NCBI RefSeq assembly: GCF_014269285.1
Contig: NZ_JACOAF010000029.1
Span: 25,183-89,182, forward strand
Source: Rufibacter sediminis
GTDB lineage: Bacteria; Bacteroidota; Bacteroidia; Cytophagales; Hymenobacteraceae
Reading direction: 5' to 3'
Length of the DNA stretch: 64,000 nt
In this document: positions 30,439 to 39,043 of the stretch, one piece after another
How the letters are laid out: each line of letters begins with the position of its first letter
Numbering within the stretch: position 1 is the first letter of the stretch
The notes under the pieces: model-generated
What the model was told of the DNA's origin: nothing
The model's input: the letters and a program-made list of their open reading frames with translations, nothing else
Database searches by the model: none
Made by a program: the position numbers and the translations under genes

Positions 30439-32898
30439 CTAATTCTTCTGGGCAGGCACGACCGTTGATTTATCAGCGTCCTTTTTGGCGACTATCCTGT
30501 AAGGGACCGTGTACCTAACGGCCACTTGCTTGCCATTTTGCATGCCGGGTTTCCAGGCAGGCATGTTGTTGAGCACCCGAATTGCCTCCTGGTCTAGGCT
30601 GGAGGATACGCCCTTGATCACTTGCACTTGCGTGACTTTACCCTCTTTGTTCACCACGAAAGTGGCGACGATGGTCCCCTCCGTACCTTTGGTTTTCTCA
30701 TCCGCCGGAATTACGAAATTTTCTCCTAGATACTTCATCATGCCCGCCATTCCGCCCGGAAACTCGGGCATCTGTTCTACGGCGATGTAGACTTTCTCTT
30801 CTCCCTGAGCTGATGGTGTGGGCACTGGAGCGGTTTTATCTTTGCTGACAATCCGGTAAGGAACGGTGTATTTCACGTTTACCAGTTTCCCGTTCTGGGT
30901 GCCTGGTTTCCAGGTGGGCATCTTCTCCAACGTCTGCACCAAGGCTTGGTCTACACTGGGGTGCAGCTTCTTTAACAGCTGGATATCGGTCACTTTTCCC
31001 TGGGTGTTCACGACGAACGAGGCCACCATGGTTCCTTCTATGTTGGCTTGTTTGGCATCGGCCGGTAATTCGAAATGATCGCCGAGGAATTTAAACATAG
31101 CCGCTGAGCCGCCTGGGAATTCAGGCATCTGTTCTACGGCTATGTAGACTAGTTTTTTCTCATCCGTGGCTTGCTTCTCCTTTTTGGCCTGTTCAAAGGT
31201 CTCTTTTCCATCCAGTTTGGTGATGGCGGCAAAAGCTATATTCTCTTTGGAAGCAACCGCTTTGCCGTCCTTATAGGCTGGGGTCCATTTGGGCTGTTGC
31301 TGCATTAACCGCAAGAACTCCTTCTCTACCGCGTTTCTCACGTCAGGGGTTTGGAAGGGTCGGGTTACTATTTCCACCACGCTCACGTCTTCAACGCTTC
31401 CATCTGCCCCAATGGTGAGATCTGCTTTTATGTACCGCATGAATTTGATTGTACTGTCTGCTTTGTCTCGGGCGTCTAACACGACCTTCGGCATAACAAA
31501 CTTGCTGTTCAGGTGCTGGTACAAAGCCTCTTTGCCGCCCGGATATTCAGCAGGTTTGGTGACCGCTGCTTTTGAGGAGACTGACGTTTTCTGCTGCCGT
31601 CCCTCCAGATAGGCGTTATAGGTGAGGAAATTTCCGCTGACGCTGGAAACGGAGATGATTTCTTTGGAGGAAACGGCCTTTCCGTCTTTCTGGGCGGGCG
31701 TCCACTTGGGCATTTGGCTGACCAGCCGGGCAAACTGCTGCTCTACGGCCTTCACCACCGCGTCATCTTTGGGTTGCACTTCCAAGGCCACTATTCTGAG
31801 ATACGCGGCGCTGCCATCTTGCAGCACCTCCACTTCAACCGAGGCTTTCACCTGCACGAAATCATTCTGGCTTTTCCGCTTTTGGAACGCCACCTCGGGC
31901 AGCACGAAATGGGTTTTCACGTAGGCATTCAGGGCCTCCCGGCCGCCGGGGAACTGGGCACCTCGGTTCTGACGAGTCACTGTACCAGCGGCGTTCTCTG
32001 GCTTTGGCAAAACGGGGCGCATGGCCGCCACGGCTACCAGCAGCAGTCCGGCCACTGGCAGGGCCATCAGCATGCGGCTGAGTTTGGGGGATTGGTGTAG
32101 CTTTTTCATCATCTTGATTCTGGTTAGGGTGAGGGATTTATGAAGGAAGAAGTAACTGCCCAGGGGGAAATCGGCGGTGCGGAAAACCTGTTTTACCAGC
32201 AATGAGGAGTACGCCGACGGACCGGTGCGGCGGGCTACCTGGGCATCGGCGATGAACTCATGGGTCTGCTCCACCGCTTTCTTGTACAGCAGCAGCAAGG
32301 GATTGAACCAGAAGAGCACCCCAACCACCGAGACCAGCAGAATGTCCAGGGTGTGCCGCTGGTCTATGTGCACCTGCTCATGCTGCAGAATGCGGTCGGT
32401 CTCCTCGGGGGTAAGCGTCTGGCTGTTGTCAAAGAAGACCCATCGCCAGAAAGAAAAGGTGGGGAACTGCCCGTGGGTAAGAATCACCGGGGCCTGGTTG
32501 GGCAAGTAGAAAGACGTTCCTTCCGCTTTCGCGAAGCGCCGCAACTGCCGCACCTGCACCACCGCCCGAACCGCGAAAAACAAGGCACCAAGGCCGTACG
32601 CCCCGTAGAGCAGGAACCAGTAGGAGAACGTTGGGGCCGGGGCTGCTGCCACCTCGCTCACCAGCAGCGGCATTTCCTCCAGAGAGGCTTCCATGACTAC
32701 CACGGGTTCCTGCGGCCACAGCGCGATGCCGGGCAAATTGGAGAGCGGCACCAGAAAGGACAACCCCAGTGCGGCCAGCAGGTAGAAGCGGTTAAACTGG
32801 AAACAGGTTTCCCGTTTCAGCACCAGCGCATAGAAGAGGTAGAACAACACCAGGCCCGTGCCTGATTCCAGCAGGTATTGCAGCAGCGGCTCATTCAT
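30439..32898 (-). CDS. BlaR1/M56-type membrane metallopeptidase with four TonB-like modules
   Basis: N-terminal four-helix M56 domain with the zinc motif HEQVH (173-177) and a downstream ligand in HEFIADA (E214), then an anchoring helix (about 275-294). The periplasmic part holds four tandem TonB C-terminal-like modules at about 315-420, 450-560, 583-685 and 702-803. Modules 3 and 4 are close to each other (VYIAVEQMPEFPGG, MPTWKPG/MPAWKPG, TVPYRIV). Modules 1 and 2 are diverged but keep FPGGREALN/YPGGKEALY and PKWTPA.KDGKAV. Known BlaR1 carries a penicillin-sensor domain in this place; here the sensor is replaced by TonB-like modules, so the signal is unknown. The start overlaps blaI by 8 bp. 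It presumably cleaves or inactivates BlaI on signal. 819 aa. Confidence 0.9.
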   Translation of the reverse strand: MNEPLLQYLLESGTGLVLFYLFYALVLKRETCFQFNRFYLLAALGLSFLVPLSNLPGIALWPQEPVVVMEASLEEMPLLVSEVAAAPAPTFSYWFLLYGAYGLGALFFAVRAVVQVRQLRRFAKAEGTSFYLPNQAPVILTHGQFPTFSFWRWVFFDNSQTLTPEETDRILQHEQVHIDQRHTLDILLVSVVGVLFWFNPLLLLYKKAVEQTHEFIADAQVARRTGPSAYSSLLVKQVFRTADFPLGSYFFLHKSLTLTRIKMMKKLHQSPKLSRMLMALPVAGLLLVAVAAMRPVLPKPENAAGTVTRQNRGAQFPGGREALNAYVKTHFVLPEVAFQKRKSQNDFVQVKASVEVEVLQDGSAAYLRIVALEVQPKDDAVVKAVEQQFARLVSQMPKWTPAQKDGKAVSSKEIISVSSVSGNFLTYNAYLEGRQQKTSVSSKAAVTKPAEYPGGKEALYQHLNSKFVMPKVVLDARDKADSTIKFMRYIKADLTIGADGSVEDVSVVEIVTRPFQTPDVRNAVEKEFLRLMQQQPKWTPAYKDGKAVASKENIAFAAITKLDGKETFEQAKKEKQATDEKKLVYIAVEQMPEFPGGSAAMFKFLGDHFELPADAKQANIEGTMVASFVVNTQGKVTDIQLLKKLHPSVDQALVQTLEKMPTWKPGTQNGKLVNVKYTVPYRIVSKDKTAPVPTPSAQGEEKVYIAVEQMPEFPGGMAGMMKYLGENFVIPADEKTKGTEGTIVATFVVNKEGKVTQVQVIKGVSSSLDQEAIRVLNNMPAWKPGMQNGKQVAVRYTVPYRIVAKKDADKSTVVPAQKN

Positions 32899-33268
32899 CT
32901 TCTTTCTTGTCTAGGTCCTCTTTCACGTGCTTCAGCATTTCCTCCAGTTCCTGCAGGTCCATGTTCTCCTCCTTGGCGAAGAAAGAGACGAGCCGTTTGA
33001 ACGAACCCCCAAAGTAGCCGCTCACGAAGTTCTTCAGGTAGAAATGGCGGTAATCATCGCGGGCGATGAGCGGGTAGTACTCATGGGTTTTTCCGTAGGC
33101 CTTGTAGCCCACAAAGCCTTTCTTCTCTAGAATGCGCACAATGGTGGAGACGGTGTTGTAGGCGGGTTTGGGCTCGGGTAACTGGTCCAGCACGTCTTTG
33201 ACGAAGCCCTGGCCCAGTTTCCAGAGTATCTGCATGACCTGCTCCTCTGCCTTGGTTAATTCTTTCAT
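32891..33268 (-). CDS. BlaI/MecI/CopY-family repressor
   Basis: 125-aa winged-helix repressor: LTKAEEQVMQILWKLGQGFVKDVLDQLPEPKPAYNTVSTIVRILEKKGFVGYK is the DNA-binding domain (about 4-72), and the C-terminal half is the dimerisation/cleavage region with an acidic tail. It pairs with the M56 peptidase whose start codon it overlaps, the standard BlaI-BlaR arrangement. It probably represses its own operon through the double palindrome at 33312-33338. Start ATG 33266-33268. Confidence 0.95.
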   Translation of the reverse strand: MKELTKAEEQVMQILWKLGQGFVKDVLDQLPEPKPAYNTVSTIVRILEKKGFVGYKAYGKTHEYYPLIARDDYRHFYLKNFVSGYFGGSFKRLVSFFAKEENMDLQELEEMLKHVKEDLDKKEDE

Positions 33269-33292
33269 AGCGATGTTGTTAAGATGAGTATC

Positions 33293-33338
33293 CGAAGATA
33301 TAACTAATTACTTAGTTTACAAACTAAAGGTTTAGTTT
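33293..33338 (-). promoter_or_regulatory. blaI promoter and double-palindrome operator
   Basis: TTAGTTT (33312-33318), AC, AAACTAA(A) (33321-33328), GG, TTTAGTTT (33331-33338): two overlapping palindromes sharing the middle half-site. On the minus strand TTTG (33320-33323), 19 bp, TATCTTCG (33293-33300) form a promoter whose -33 box lies inside the operator, so a bound repressor would block it. BlaI/CopY repressors are known to bind short palindromes. Confidence 0.8.
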
Positions 33339-33422
33339 ATTTTTCCAGGTCTCCTGAATCCTGCGGTGATGGATCCCGGCTTTCTCTTAAGAACAGCACT
33401 TCGCCCGCCCATGGGCAGATCC

Positions 33423-33458
33423 GTTTCAGGGCCTTTCTCGTGAAAATCGGCTTAAAAC
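33423..33458. repeat. PAL36 copy
   Basis: 36 bp, GTTTCAGGGCCTTTCTC left arm, AAAATCGGCTTAAAAC right arm; divergent region. Confidence 0.85.
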
Positions 33459-33583
33459 GCAGGCGGTTTATAGTTGGGGTGAGCAGCCATCTTCAAGCGG
33501 GTATTTCTCGCCAAGGCACTGCGGAAATTTTTATAGTCTGTTCCAACTCGAAGAAAAAACCGGCATCAAGAAAAGCACCTGCG

Positions 33584-33591
33584 TACCTTTG
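33584..33591 (+). promoter_or_regulatory. -7 box upstream of the glycosyltransferase
   Basis: TACCTTTG, perfect TAnnTTTG; no convincing -33 box. Predicts a leader of about 175 nt to ATG 33772, unusually long for this window. Confidence 0.5.
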
Positions 33592-33771
33592 GGTTCGTAA
33601 AAGGAGACATTTTGGGGAAGCGCCGCTGTAAGGTTCTCGGGCCGGGCACGACCAAGAGAGAAGAAGCCTCCCCTGAAGTTTGCCCGCTGGCTGGGTTCTC
33701 CCGCAGAGAACAGCCGGCGATTGGATGGCTACCGGCAGCTTCCATGGAGCATCTTACCTGGCACACGTTAT

Positions 33772-34899
33772 ATGAAGATAGGATACGACGCGAAACGCGC
33801 TTTCACCAATACCTCGGGGCTGGGAAACTACAGCCGCTTTGTCATTTCGGGCATGATGGTGCACTTCCCCCAGGAGCAGTACTCGCTGTTCACCCCCCGC
33901 AAGAACGATCTTTTCCAGAACTTCTTTCCGCCGGTGGCCCAGACTCAGATTGTGCAGCCCAGCGGGGTGGGCAAGCGTTTCTCGTCATTGTGGCGCACCT
34001 TCGGGTTACGGGCAGCCCTTCCCAAGCACGGGGTGCAGGTGTACCACGGCCTCAGCAATGAGCTCCCCTACGGGCTGGACCGGCAGAAAACCAAGCTGGT
34101 GGTCACCATCCATGACCTGATCTTCCTGCGTTTCCCGGAGCTGTACCCCGCCATTGACCGCTACATCTACCGCAAGAAATTCAAAGACGCCTGTGACACC
34201 GCCCACCAGATTGTGGCCATCAGTGAGCAGACCGCGCAGGATCTGGAGGAGTTCTTTGGCGTGGGCCGCGAGAAAGTGCAGGTGGTGTACCAGGACTGCG
34301 ATCCCGTTTTTCAGCTGATTCCGGAAAAAGAGGTCCAAAACGCCGTCCGGCAGAAATATGCCTTACCGGCTGAGTTTATCTTGTGCGTGGGCACGCTGGA
34401 GCGCCGCAAAAACCAGGTGCACCTCCTGAAAGGCTGGCACGCGGCCGGAGCCTCTGTTCCGCTGGTGTTCATCGGCCGGAAAACCGAGTACCACAAAGAG
34501 ATGCAGGAGTTTATCTCCCAGCAAGGATTGGAGGACAAAGTGCTGTTTCTGCCCTACATCCCGTTTCAGGAGTTGCCGGTGATTTACCAGCTGGCGAGTC
34601 TGTTTGTGTACCCCTCCATTTTTGAAGGCTTCGGAATCCCGATTGTGGAGGCCTTGAACAGCGGTACTCCCGTGATCACCTCTACCGGTTCCTGCTTCTC
34701 TGAGGCCGGCGGACCCGCCACCCGCTACGTCTCCCCCACCGATGCCGAGGCCCTGGCGCACGCCATCCAGGAAATCCTGGGCGATTCTGATCTGCAGAAG
34801 CAAATAGTGAAAACGGGCCTGGAGCACGCCCAGATCTTCCGACCCCAGGTGACCATTCCGCAACTGCACCGGGTGTACGAACAAGTCCTCGAGCATTAA
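33772..34899 (+). CDS. GT4-family glycosyltransferase (GT-B fold)
   Basis: 375 aa from ATG 33772 (MKIGYDAKRAFTNTSGLGNYSR). The frame is open from a TTG at 33721, but the ATG gives the family N-terminus. N-lobe with VVTIHDLIFLRFPELYP; C-lobe with FILCVGTLERRKNQVHLLKGW, LPYIPFQELPVIYQLASLFVYPSIFEGFGIPIVEAL and GTPVITSTGSCFSEAGG. The EGFGIPIVEAL segment is the donor-binding E-x7-E motif. It resembles mannosyltransferases of the WbaZ group, which act on lipid-linked or LPS sugars in the cytoplasm. The exact donor is not known. No other polysaccharide genes are adjacent. Confidence 0.9.
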   Translation: MKIGYDAKRAFTNTSGLGNYSRFVISGMMVHFPQEQYSLFTPRKNDLFQNFFPPVAQTQIVQPSGVGKRFSSLWRTFGLRAALPKHGVQVYHGLSNELPYGLDRQKTKLVVTIHDLIFLRFPELYPAIDRYIYRKKFKDACDTAHQIVAISEQTAQDLEEFFGVGREKVQVVYQDCDPVFQLIPEKEVQNAVRQKYALPAEFILCVGTLERRKNQVHLLKGWHAAGASVPLVFIGRKTEYHKEMQEFISQQGLEDKVLFLPYIPFQELPVIYQLASLFVYPSIFEGFGIPIVEALNSGTPVITSTGSCFSEAGGPATRYVSPTDAEALAHAIQEILGDSDLQKQIVKTGLEHAQIFRPQVTIPQLHRVYEQVLEH

Positions 34900-34943
34900 A
34901 GGTTTTCCTGTAGCGGATACAATTCAGCAAAAGAACCCGGCCC

Positions 34944-34978
34944 GTTTAGGGCATGTTTTCAGAAAACGAGCTCCAAAC
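34944..34978. repeat. PAL36 copy
   Basis: 35 bp, GTTTAGGGCATGTTTTC / AAAACGAGCTCCAAAC with outer CC/GG; between convergent genes, 44 bp past the GT4 stop. Confidence 0.85.
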
Positions 34979-35044
34979 GGAAAGCTGAAACTAGGGAAAA
35001 ACTGCTAGCACTAAGCCAGGAAGCTAGGAGCAAAAACGCTTCAG

Positions 35045-35512
35045 TCAGGTTTTCTTCACCAGTTCCAGGTGCAGAATGGGGTGCGGCATTCCCAAGTTGT
35101 CTACCTCAGAACGGTTTATGACGGTGAAGCCTTCGTGTAAGTAGAAGCCCACGGCCTGCTCATTTTCTTCGTTCACGTCCACTTTGGTGATCTTCAGTTG
35201 CTGCACGGCGTGTTGCAGGAGTCGTTTGCCGATGCCTTTGCCGCGCGCCGAAGGATGCAGAAACAGCATTTCCAGCTTATCGGCTGCCACACCCGCAAAA
35301 CCCAGCATTTTCCCGTGGCTGTCACGGGCGCAGGTTAGGGTCACGAGCCAGAGGTATTCCTGTCGCAGCATCGGCCGATAGAACAGGATCTCGGCTTCTG
35401 TGACAAAATGATGGGTAGCCCGTACCGAGGCTTCCCAAACGGCAACTACCTCGTCATACGCTTCAGGAGAAACACTACTGAGGCAGAAGGTGGGGGTATT
35501 GGTGCAGATCAT
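35045..35512 (-). CDS. GNAT-family N-acetyltransferase
   Basis: 155 aa. Acetyl-CoA site in MLFLHPSARGKGIGKRLLQHAVQQL (R/Q-x-x-G-x-G/A pattern), followed by VDVNEENEQAVGFYLHEGFTVINRSEVD, the typical end of the fold. It resembles the YjaB/ElaA-like small GNATs; the substrate cannot be predicted. Start ATG 35510-35512. A PAL36 copy begins 1 bp upstream of the start codon, so any transcript starting further out would carry the hairpin right before the ATG. Confidence 0.85.
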   Translation of the reverse strand: MICTNTPTFCLSSVSPEAYDEVVAVWEASVRATHHFVTEAEILFYRPMLRQEYLWLVTLTCARDSHGKMLGFAGVAADKLEMLFLHPSARGKGIGKRLLQHAVQQLKITKVDVNEENEQAVGFYLHEGFTVINRSEVDNLGMPHPILHLELVKKT

Positions 35513-35513
35513 C

Positions 35514-35549
35514 GTTTTGGGCCTGTTTTCTCAAAATGACAACCAAAAC
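35514..35549. repeat. PAL36 copy abutting a start codon
   Basis: 36 bp, GTTTTGGGCCTGTTTTC left arm, TGACAACCAAAAC right arm. It is 1 bp from the GNAT start codon on one side and 11 bp from the DUF421 stop on the other. Confidence 0.85.
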
Positions 35550-35560
35550 GAATCTTTCCC

Positions 35561-36124
35561 CTACGTAGGGTAACTTTTACCTGACGAAAGGCAGTCTACT
35601 AAAGAAGCGGGTTTCTGTACGTTCTCAAAAACAGGATTGTGAAGATCTTCCACCTTTTTGATGATGCTCAGGCTGCCCTCGGTTTCCAGCACCACCGCTC
35701 CTACCTCAGAAAGCGAACCGATGCCCTGGTTTCGTAGAGCCGCCATGATTTCTTCCTTGGTGATGCGGGCGGCTTTCATGCTGTCCTCCAGCAATTCGCC
35801 CTGGTGCACTAACAAAACGGGCTTGGCCTTCACCAGATCACTGACCCAGGGAAACCTCACCGAAAGCCATGTGATCAGGAACTGCAAGACAATGAGAATT
35901 CCGAACGCCACCACGCCGTCCATCAGGGGCACATCTTTGGTGAGCAGCAGCGTAGCCAGCACTGAGCCGAAAGCCACTGTGACCACAAAGTCAAAGGAGT
36001 TCATCTTGGAGAGTGTCCTTTTCCCGGACAGCCGCAATTGAATAACCAGCAGCACATACGCCAGCACGCCCACCACCAACGTGCGGAGAACACTTTCCCA
36101 ACTGTCAAAAAATATCTTTTCCAT
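35561..36124 (-). CDS. DUF421/YetF-type membrane protein
   Basis: 187 aa. Three N-terminal helices (about 13-33, 43-62 and 66-88) followed by the conserved cytoplasmic DUF421 domain: LRLSGKRTLSKMNSFDFVVTVAFGSVLA, PVLLVHQGELLEDSMKAARITKEEIMAALRNQGIGSLSEVGAVVLETEGSLSIIKK. The family (YcaP/YetF) is widespread; its function is unknown. Start ATG 36122-36124. It lies 67 bp from the DUF2254 gene in the same direction and may be co-transcribed. Confidence 0.92.
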   Translation of the reverse strand: MEKIFFDSWESVLRTLVVGVLAYVLLVIQLRLSGKRTLSKMNSFDFVVTVAFGSVLATLLLTKDVPLMDGVVAFGILIVLQFLITWLSVRFPWVSDLVKAKPVLLVHQGELLEDSMKAARITKEEIMAALRNQGIGSLSEVGAVVLETEGSLSIIKKVEDLHNPVFENVQKPASLVDCLSSGKSYPT

Positions 36125-36191
36125 ATCTGATGTGTATGTGTGGCAGATTACCTGAACTTCTCTCTGTAGTATTTAACCAGCTTTTGCTGCG

Positions 36192-37481
36192 CTATTCTTT
36201 CTCCAGCATTTTCTGAGCTACTGTTTTTCGCAGGGCAGAGATCATGGCTTTGTCTTCTGGACTGGCCGGGTAGAGCAGCAGTTGCTCCAGCGCCCCCATC
36301 AGCTCATTTCTGAGAATTCTATCGTTTTGCCCGTAGTCCCAGATAGGGTATAAGGCTTTCCGGAAAACCTCCTGAAACGAATCGGTCTGCGGGATGATCC
36401 GGATCTTCTGCTGTTCATCGCGCAGCACCTGAAAAGGAGCGTGCTGTAACCGGAACGAAAGCAGATCAAACAAAGCATGCAAGCTCAGGACCGCCGTACC
36501 CGGGTCGTTCACCCCGGGGCTGAGCGCTTTCAGGGCCACTTCCACCAATTGCTTGAACCCATACCCCGAGTTATCGGCGACGGACTCGCCCCGGTAAAAA
36601 TCAACTAAAGGGGCAATCTGCTTCTGGTGATCCTCGGTGAGGCCCTCGGGAGCGTTGATCTTCAGGTAAGGCACTCCTTTCAGCACGTAAGAGCCCAAGG
36701 GAAACAGAAATAGGATCTGCCAGTTATGCTGGGCACAAAGCTTGAGCAGCTGCTTCCGGTTAAATCCCTGGAAATAGCCCGCCGCTTCCGTTTTCAGTTC
36801 CTGCGCGCCCTCAAAAGACGGCATGGGTTCCACTGGTTCTGTTTCCGGCACCCGCTGTTCTTGCAGTTTATGCCGGGTTTTCTGGTGAATGTGGTCTATG
36901 ATGGTCTCAAACTTGACCGACTGCGTGATGTAATGGATGAAGTAGATGAACAGGAAGATGTCTACAATGGTGAGCAGAATAAGCAGGTACACACTCAGCG
37001 CGGGCACGTAAATGCCAGAATCAATGTCGCGGATGGTACTGAGCAGAAACAGCGCGTACACGATAGTACCAATATAGAAGCCCAGCACCACCTGCTGAAA
37101 CCGGTTCCCGATCATGCTGCCCAGCACCCGGTTGCTCATGTTGGAGGCCGCCTGGTTCAGCAGAATCATGACCATGGAGAAGCTGAACACCGTGAGAGAC
37201 AGAATACCGCCCGCAATGGTAGCGGCAATGGTTCTGGCGGTGCTGGCATCTTTCAGTGTCAGGAAATCCCAGTGGCTCTTGATCTGCTTGCCGTAGGGGG
37301 AGAAATCGAGATGAAGGACCAGATAGGAAATCAGCAAGAAAACCAGCGCGATCAGGGCCGGGTATAACGCGATGCTGTTGATCATCTGGTTGGCGTACCT
37401 GCGCGCCACCTGTTGTATTCGTCTCATCATAGGAAAGTATACGGAAGCTGCCGGGCAGCAATTGACTTCCTTTCTATTCAT
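36192..37481 (-). CDS. DUF2254 membrane protein
   Basis: 429 aa. Four membrane helices (about 35-55, 85-110, 130-150 and 160-185) with the family block LTLKDASTARTIAATIAGGILSLTVFSFSMVMILLNQAASNMSNRVLG, then a cytoplasmic part with SVADNSGYGFKQLVEVALKALSPGVNDPGTAVLSLHALFDLL. Unknown function, often described as a predicted membrane protein. Start ATG 37479-37481, with GGGAGCGGT before it; an ATG 17 codons later (37430) is an alternative. Confidence 0.9.
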   Translation of the reverse strand: MNRKEVNCCPAASVYFPMMRRIQQVARRYANQMINSIALYPALIALVFLLISYLVLHLDFSPYGKQIKSHWDFLTLKDASTARTIAATIAGGILSLTVFSFSMVMILLNQAASNMSNRVLGSMIGNRFQQVVLGFYIGTIVYALFLLSTIRDIDSGIYVPALSVYLLILLTIVDIFLFIYFIHYITQSVKFETIIDHIHQKTRHKLQEQRVPETEPVEPMPSFEGAQELKTEAAGYFQGFNRKQLLKLCAQHNWQILFLFPLGSYVLKGVPYLKINAPEGLTEDHQKQIAPLVDFYRGESVADNSGYGFKQLVEVALKALSPGVNDPGTAVLSLHALFDLLSFRLQHAPFQVLRDEQQKIRIIPQTDSFQEVFRKALYPIWDYGQNDRILRNELMGALEQLLLYPASPEDKAMISALRKTVAQKMLEKE

Positions 37482-37616
37482 ACCGCTCCCGCAACTTTAG
37501 CCCCGTTATCTGGTTGTCTACTAGGAAGAGGCAAACGCCTGATAAGGGAAGAACCTGCCGCCCGGGCAGGCTCAATTCTTAGAAGCTAATTTCATACTTC
37601 TTACCGCTACACTCCG

Positions 37617-37624
37617 TACCTTTG
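37617..37624 (+). promoter_or_regulatory. -7 box of the M16 peptidase gene
   Basis: TACCTTTG, perfect -7 box without a clear -33 box; leader about 65 nt to the TTG start at 37695. Confidence 0.55.
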
Positions 37625-37694
37625 CAGGCTGCTCTTACCTTAACCGGACCGGAAGCGGCGCAAACCTGTTTTACTTGTATACGCACCATAGAAA

Positions 37695-38936
37695 TTGACG
37701 AAATTACCTGATTACCATATCCATACTTTATCCAACGGCATACGGGTGCTGCACAAGCAGGTACCCCACACCAAGATTGCGCACTGCGGCTTTATGATGG
37801 ACATCGGCTCCCGCGATGAACTGCCCCACGAACAGGGTCTGGCCCACTTCTGGGAGCACATGGCCTTTAAGGGAACCCAGAAACGGAAATCGTTCCATAT
37901 CCTGAACCGGCTGGAGAGCGTGGGCGGCGAACTGAACGCCTATACCACCAAAGAAAAGATCAGCTTTTACGCCTCGGTTTTGGAAAACCACTTCGAAAAG
38001 GCGTTTGACCTGCTCACCGACATCACCTTCAACTCCACCTTCCCTTCCAAGGAAATTGAGAAAGAGCGCGGCGTGATTCTGGAGGAAATGGCCATGTACC
38101 TGGACACCCCCGAGGACGCCATCATTGACGAGTTTGATGCCGTGGTCTTCCAGAACCACCCGCTGGGCTACAACATTCTGGGCACCCGCGAGAGCGTGAG
38201 CGGTTTCACCCGCGAGAACTTCCAGGCCTTCATTGACCGCAACCTGAGCACCGACAAGCTGGTGTTCTGCTCGGTGAGCAACTGGCCCATTGACCGCGTG
38301 GTGAAACTGGCCGAAAAATACCTGGGCCACCTGCAAAGCAAGATCCAGCCCCGCGAACGGCTCCTTTTCAGCACGTATCAGCCGCAAACGCTGGTGGTGG
38401 AGAAAGCCATTCAGCAGGCGCACTGCGTCATTGGCTGCCCCGCCTATCCGCTCTCAGATCCGCGCCGGCTCACGTTCTTCATGCTGGTGAACATTCTGGG
38501 CGGCCCCGGCATGAACTCCCGCCTGAACTTGGCGGTGCGCGAGAAACACGGCCTGGTGTACACCATTGACGCCAACTACTCTACCTACGTAGACACCGGC
38601 TTGTTCGGGATTTACTTCGGGACGGAGAAGAAACAGCTGAAGCGCACCGTGGGTCTGGTGCTGAAAGAACTGAAACTGCTGCGCGAGAAACCCATGGGCT
38701 CGGTGCAGCTGCACACCGCCAAGGAACAGCTGATGGGCCAACTGGCGATGGCCGAGGAAAGCAACATGGGCTTTATGATGATGATGGGCAAAAGCATTCT
38801 GGACCTGAACACCATTGAGAGCCTGAACGATATCTTTGAGCAGATCAGGAAAGTACAGGCCAACGATCTGCTGGAGATGGCCAACGAGACGTTGCGGGAA
38901 GAGAATCTGAGTTTCCTGCAGTACGTTCCCAACTAA
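37695..38936 (+). CDS. M16-family zinc metallopeptidase
   Basis: 413 aa, inverted zinc motif H51-F-W-E54-H55 (GLAHFWEHMAFKGT) with the downstream glutamate in ERGVILEEMAMY (about 130). The C-terminal half is the inactive-like M16 repeat with GGPGMNSRLNLAVREKHGLVYTIDANYSTYVDTGLFGIYFGT. Single-chain processing-peptidase type, probably cytoplasmic or periplasm-associated without a signal peptide. The start is TTG 37695: an in-frame TAG lies two codons upstream and the next ATG is past the conserved LSNGIRVLHKQVPHTKIAHCGF start. Followed by an intrinsic terminator. Confidence 0.92.
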   Translation: MTKLPDYHIHTLSNGIRVLHKQVPHTKIAHCGFMMDIGSRDELPHEQGLAHFWEHMAFKGTQKRKSFHILNRLESVGGELNAYTTKEKISFYASVLENHFEKAFDLLTDITFNSTFPSKEIEKERGVILEEMAMYLDTPEDAIIDEFDAVVFQNHPLGYNILGTRESVSGFTRENFQAFIDRNLSTDKLVFCSVSNWPIDRVVKLAEKYLGHLQSKIQPRERLLFSTYQPQTLVVEKAIQQAHCVIGCPAYPLSDPRRLTFFMLVNILGGPGMNSRLNLAVREKHGLVYTIDANYSTYVDTGLFGIYFGTEKKQLKRTVGLVLKELKLLREKPMGSVQLHTAKEQLMGQLAMAEESNMGFMMMMGKSILDLNTIESLNDIFEQIRKVQANDLLEMANETLREENLSFLQYVPN

Positions 38937-38980
38937 GACTATATCACCCGTTATTCCTTCGGGACCGGATTTCTCTTGAT

Positions 38981-39005
38981 GAAAGGCTGCCTTGGGCAGC
39001 CTTTC
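38981..39005 (+). terminator. Intrinsic terminator after the M16 gene
   Basis: Perfect 11-bp stem GAAAGGCTGCC / GGCAGCCTTTC, 3-nt loop, followed by TCATTTT. 44 bp past the stop. Confidence 0.9.
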
Positions 39006-39007
39006 TC

Positions 39008-39043
39008 ATTTTAGGGCAGTGTTCTCAATAACTGCCCTAAAAC
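39008..39043. repeat. PAL36 copy
   Basis: 36 bp, one of the most regular copies: TTTTAGGGCAGT / ACTGCCCTAAAA. Immediately follows the intrinsic terminator. Confidence 0.9.

Larger units (their letters stand above)
33269..33771. other. 503-bp divergent region
   Basis: Holds the blaI operator, a PAL36 copy (33423-33458) and a -7 box for the rightward gene (33584-33591). The stretch 33600-33771 is a long GC-rich leader with a possible stem GGCTG..TTCTC / GAGAACAGCC (about 33688-33714). An open frame from a TTG at 33721 is not used, in my judgement. Confidence 0.65.

Noticed and set aside
34306..34341. PAL36-like 36-bp sequence inside the GT4 gene
   Set aside because: Only about three quarters of positions fit and the peptide (VFQLIPEKEVQN) is normal for the family at that place.
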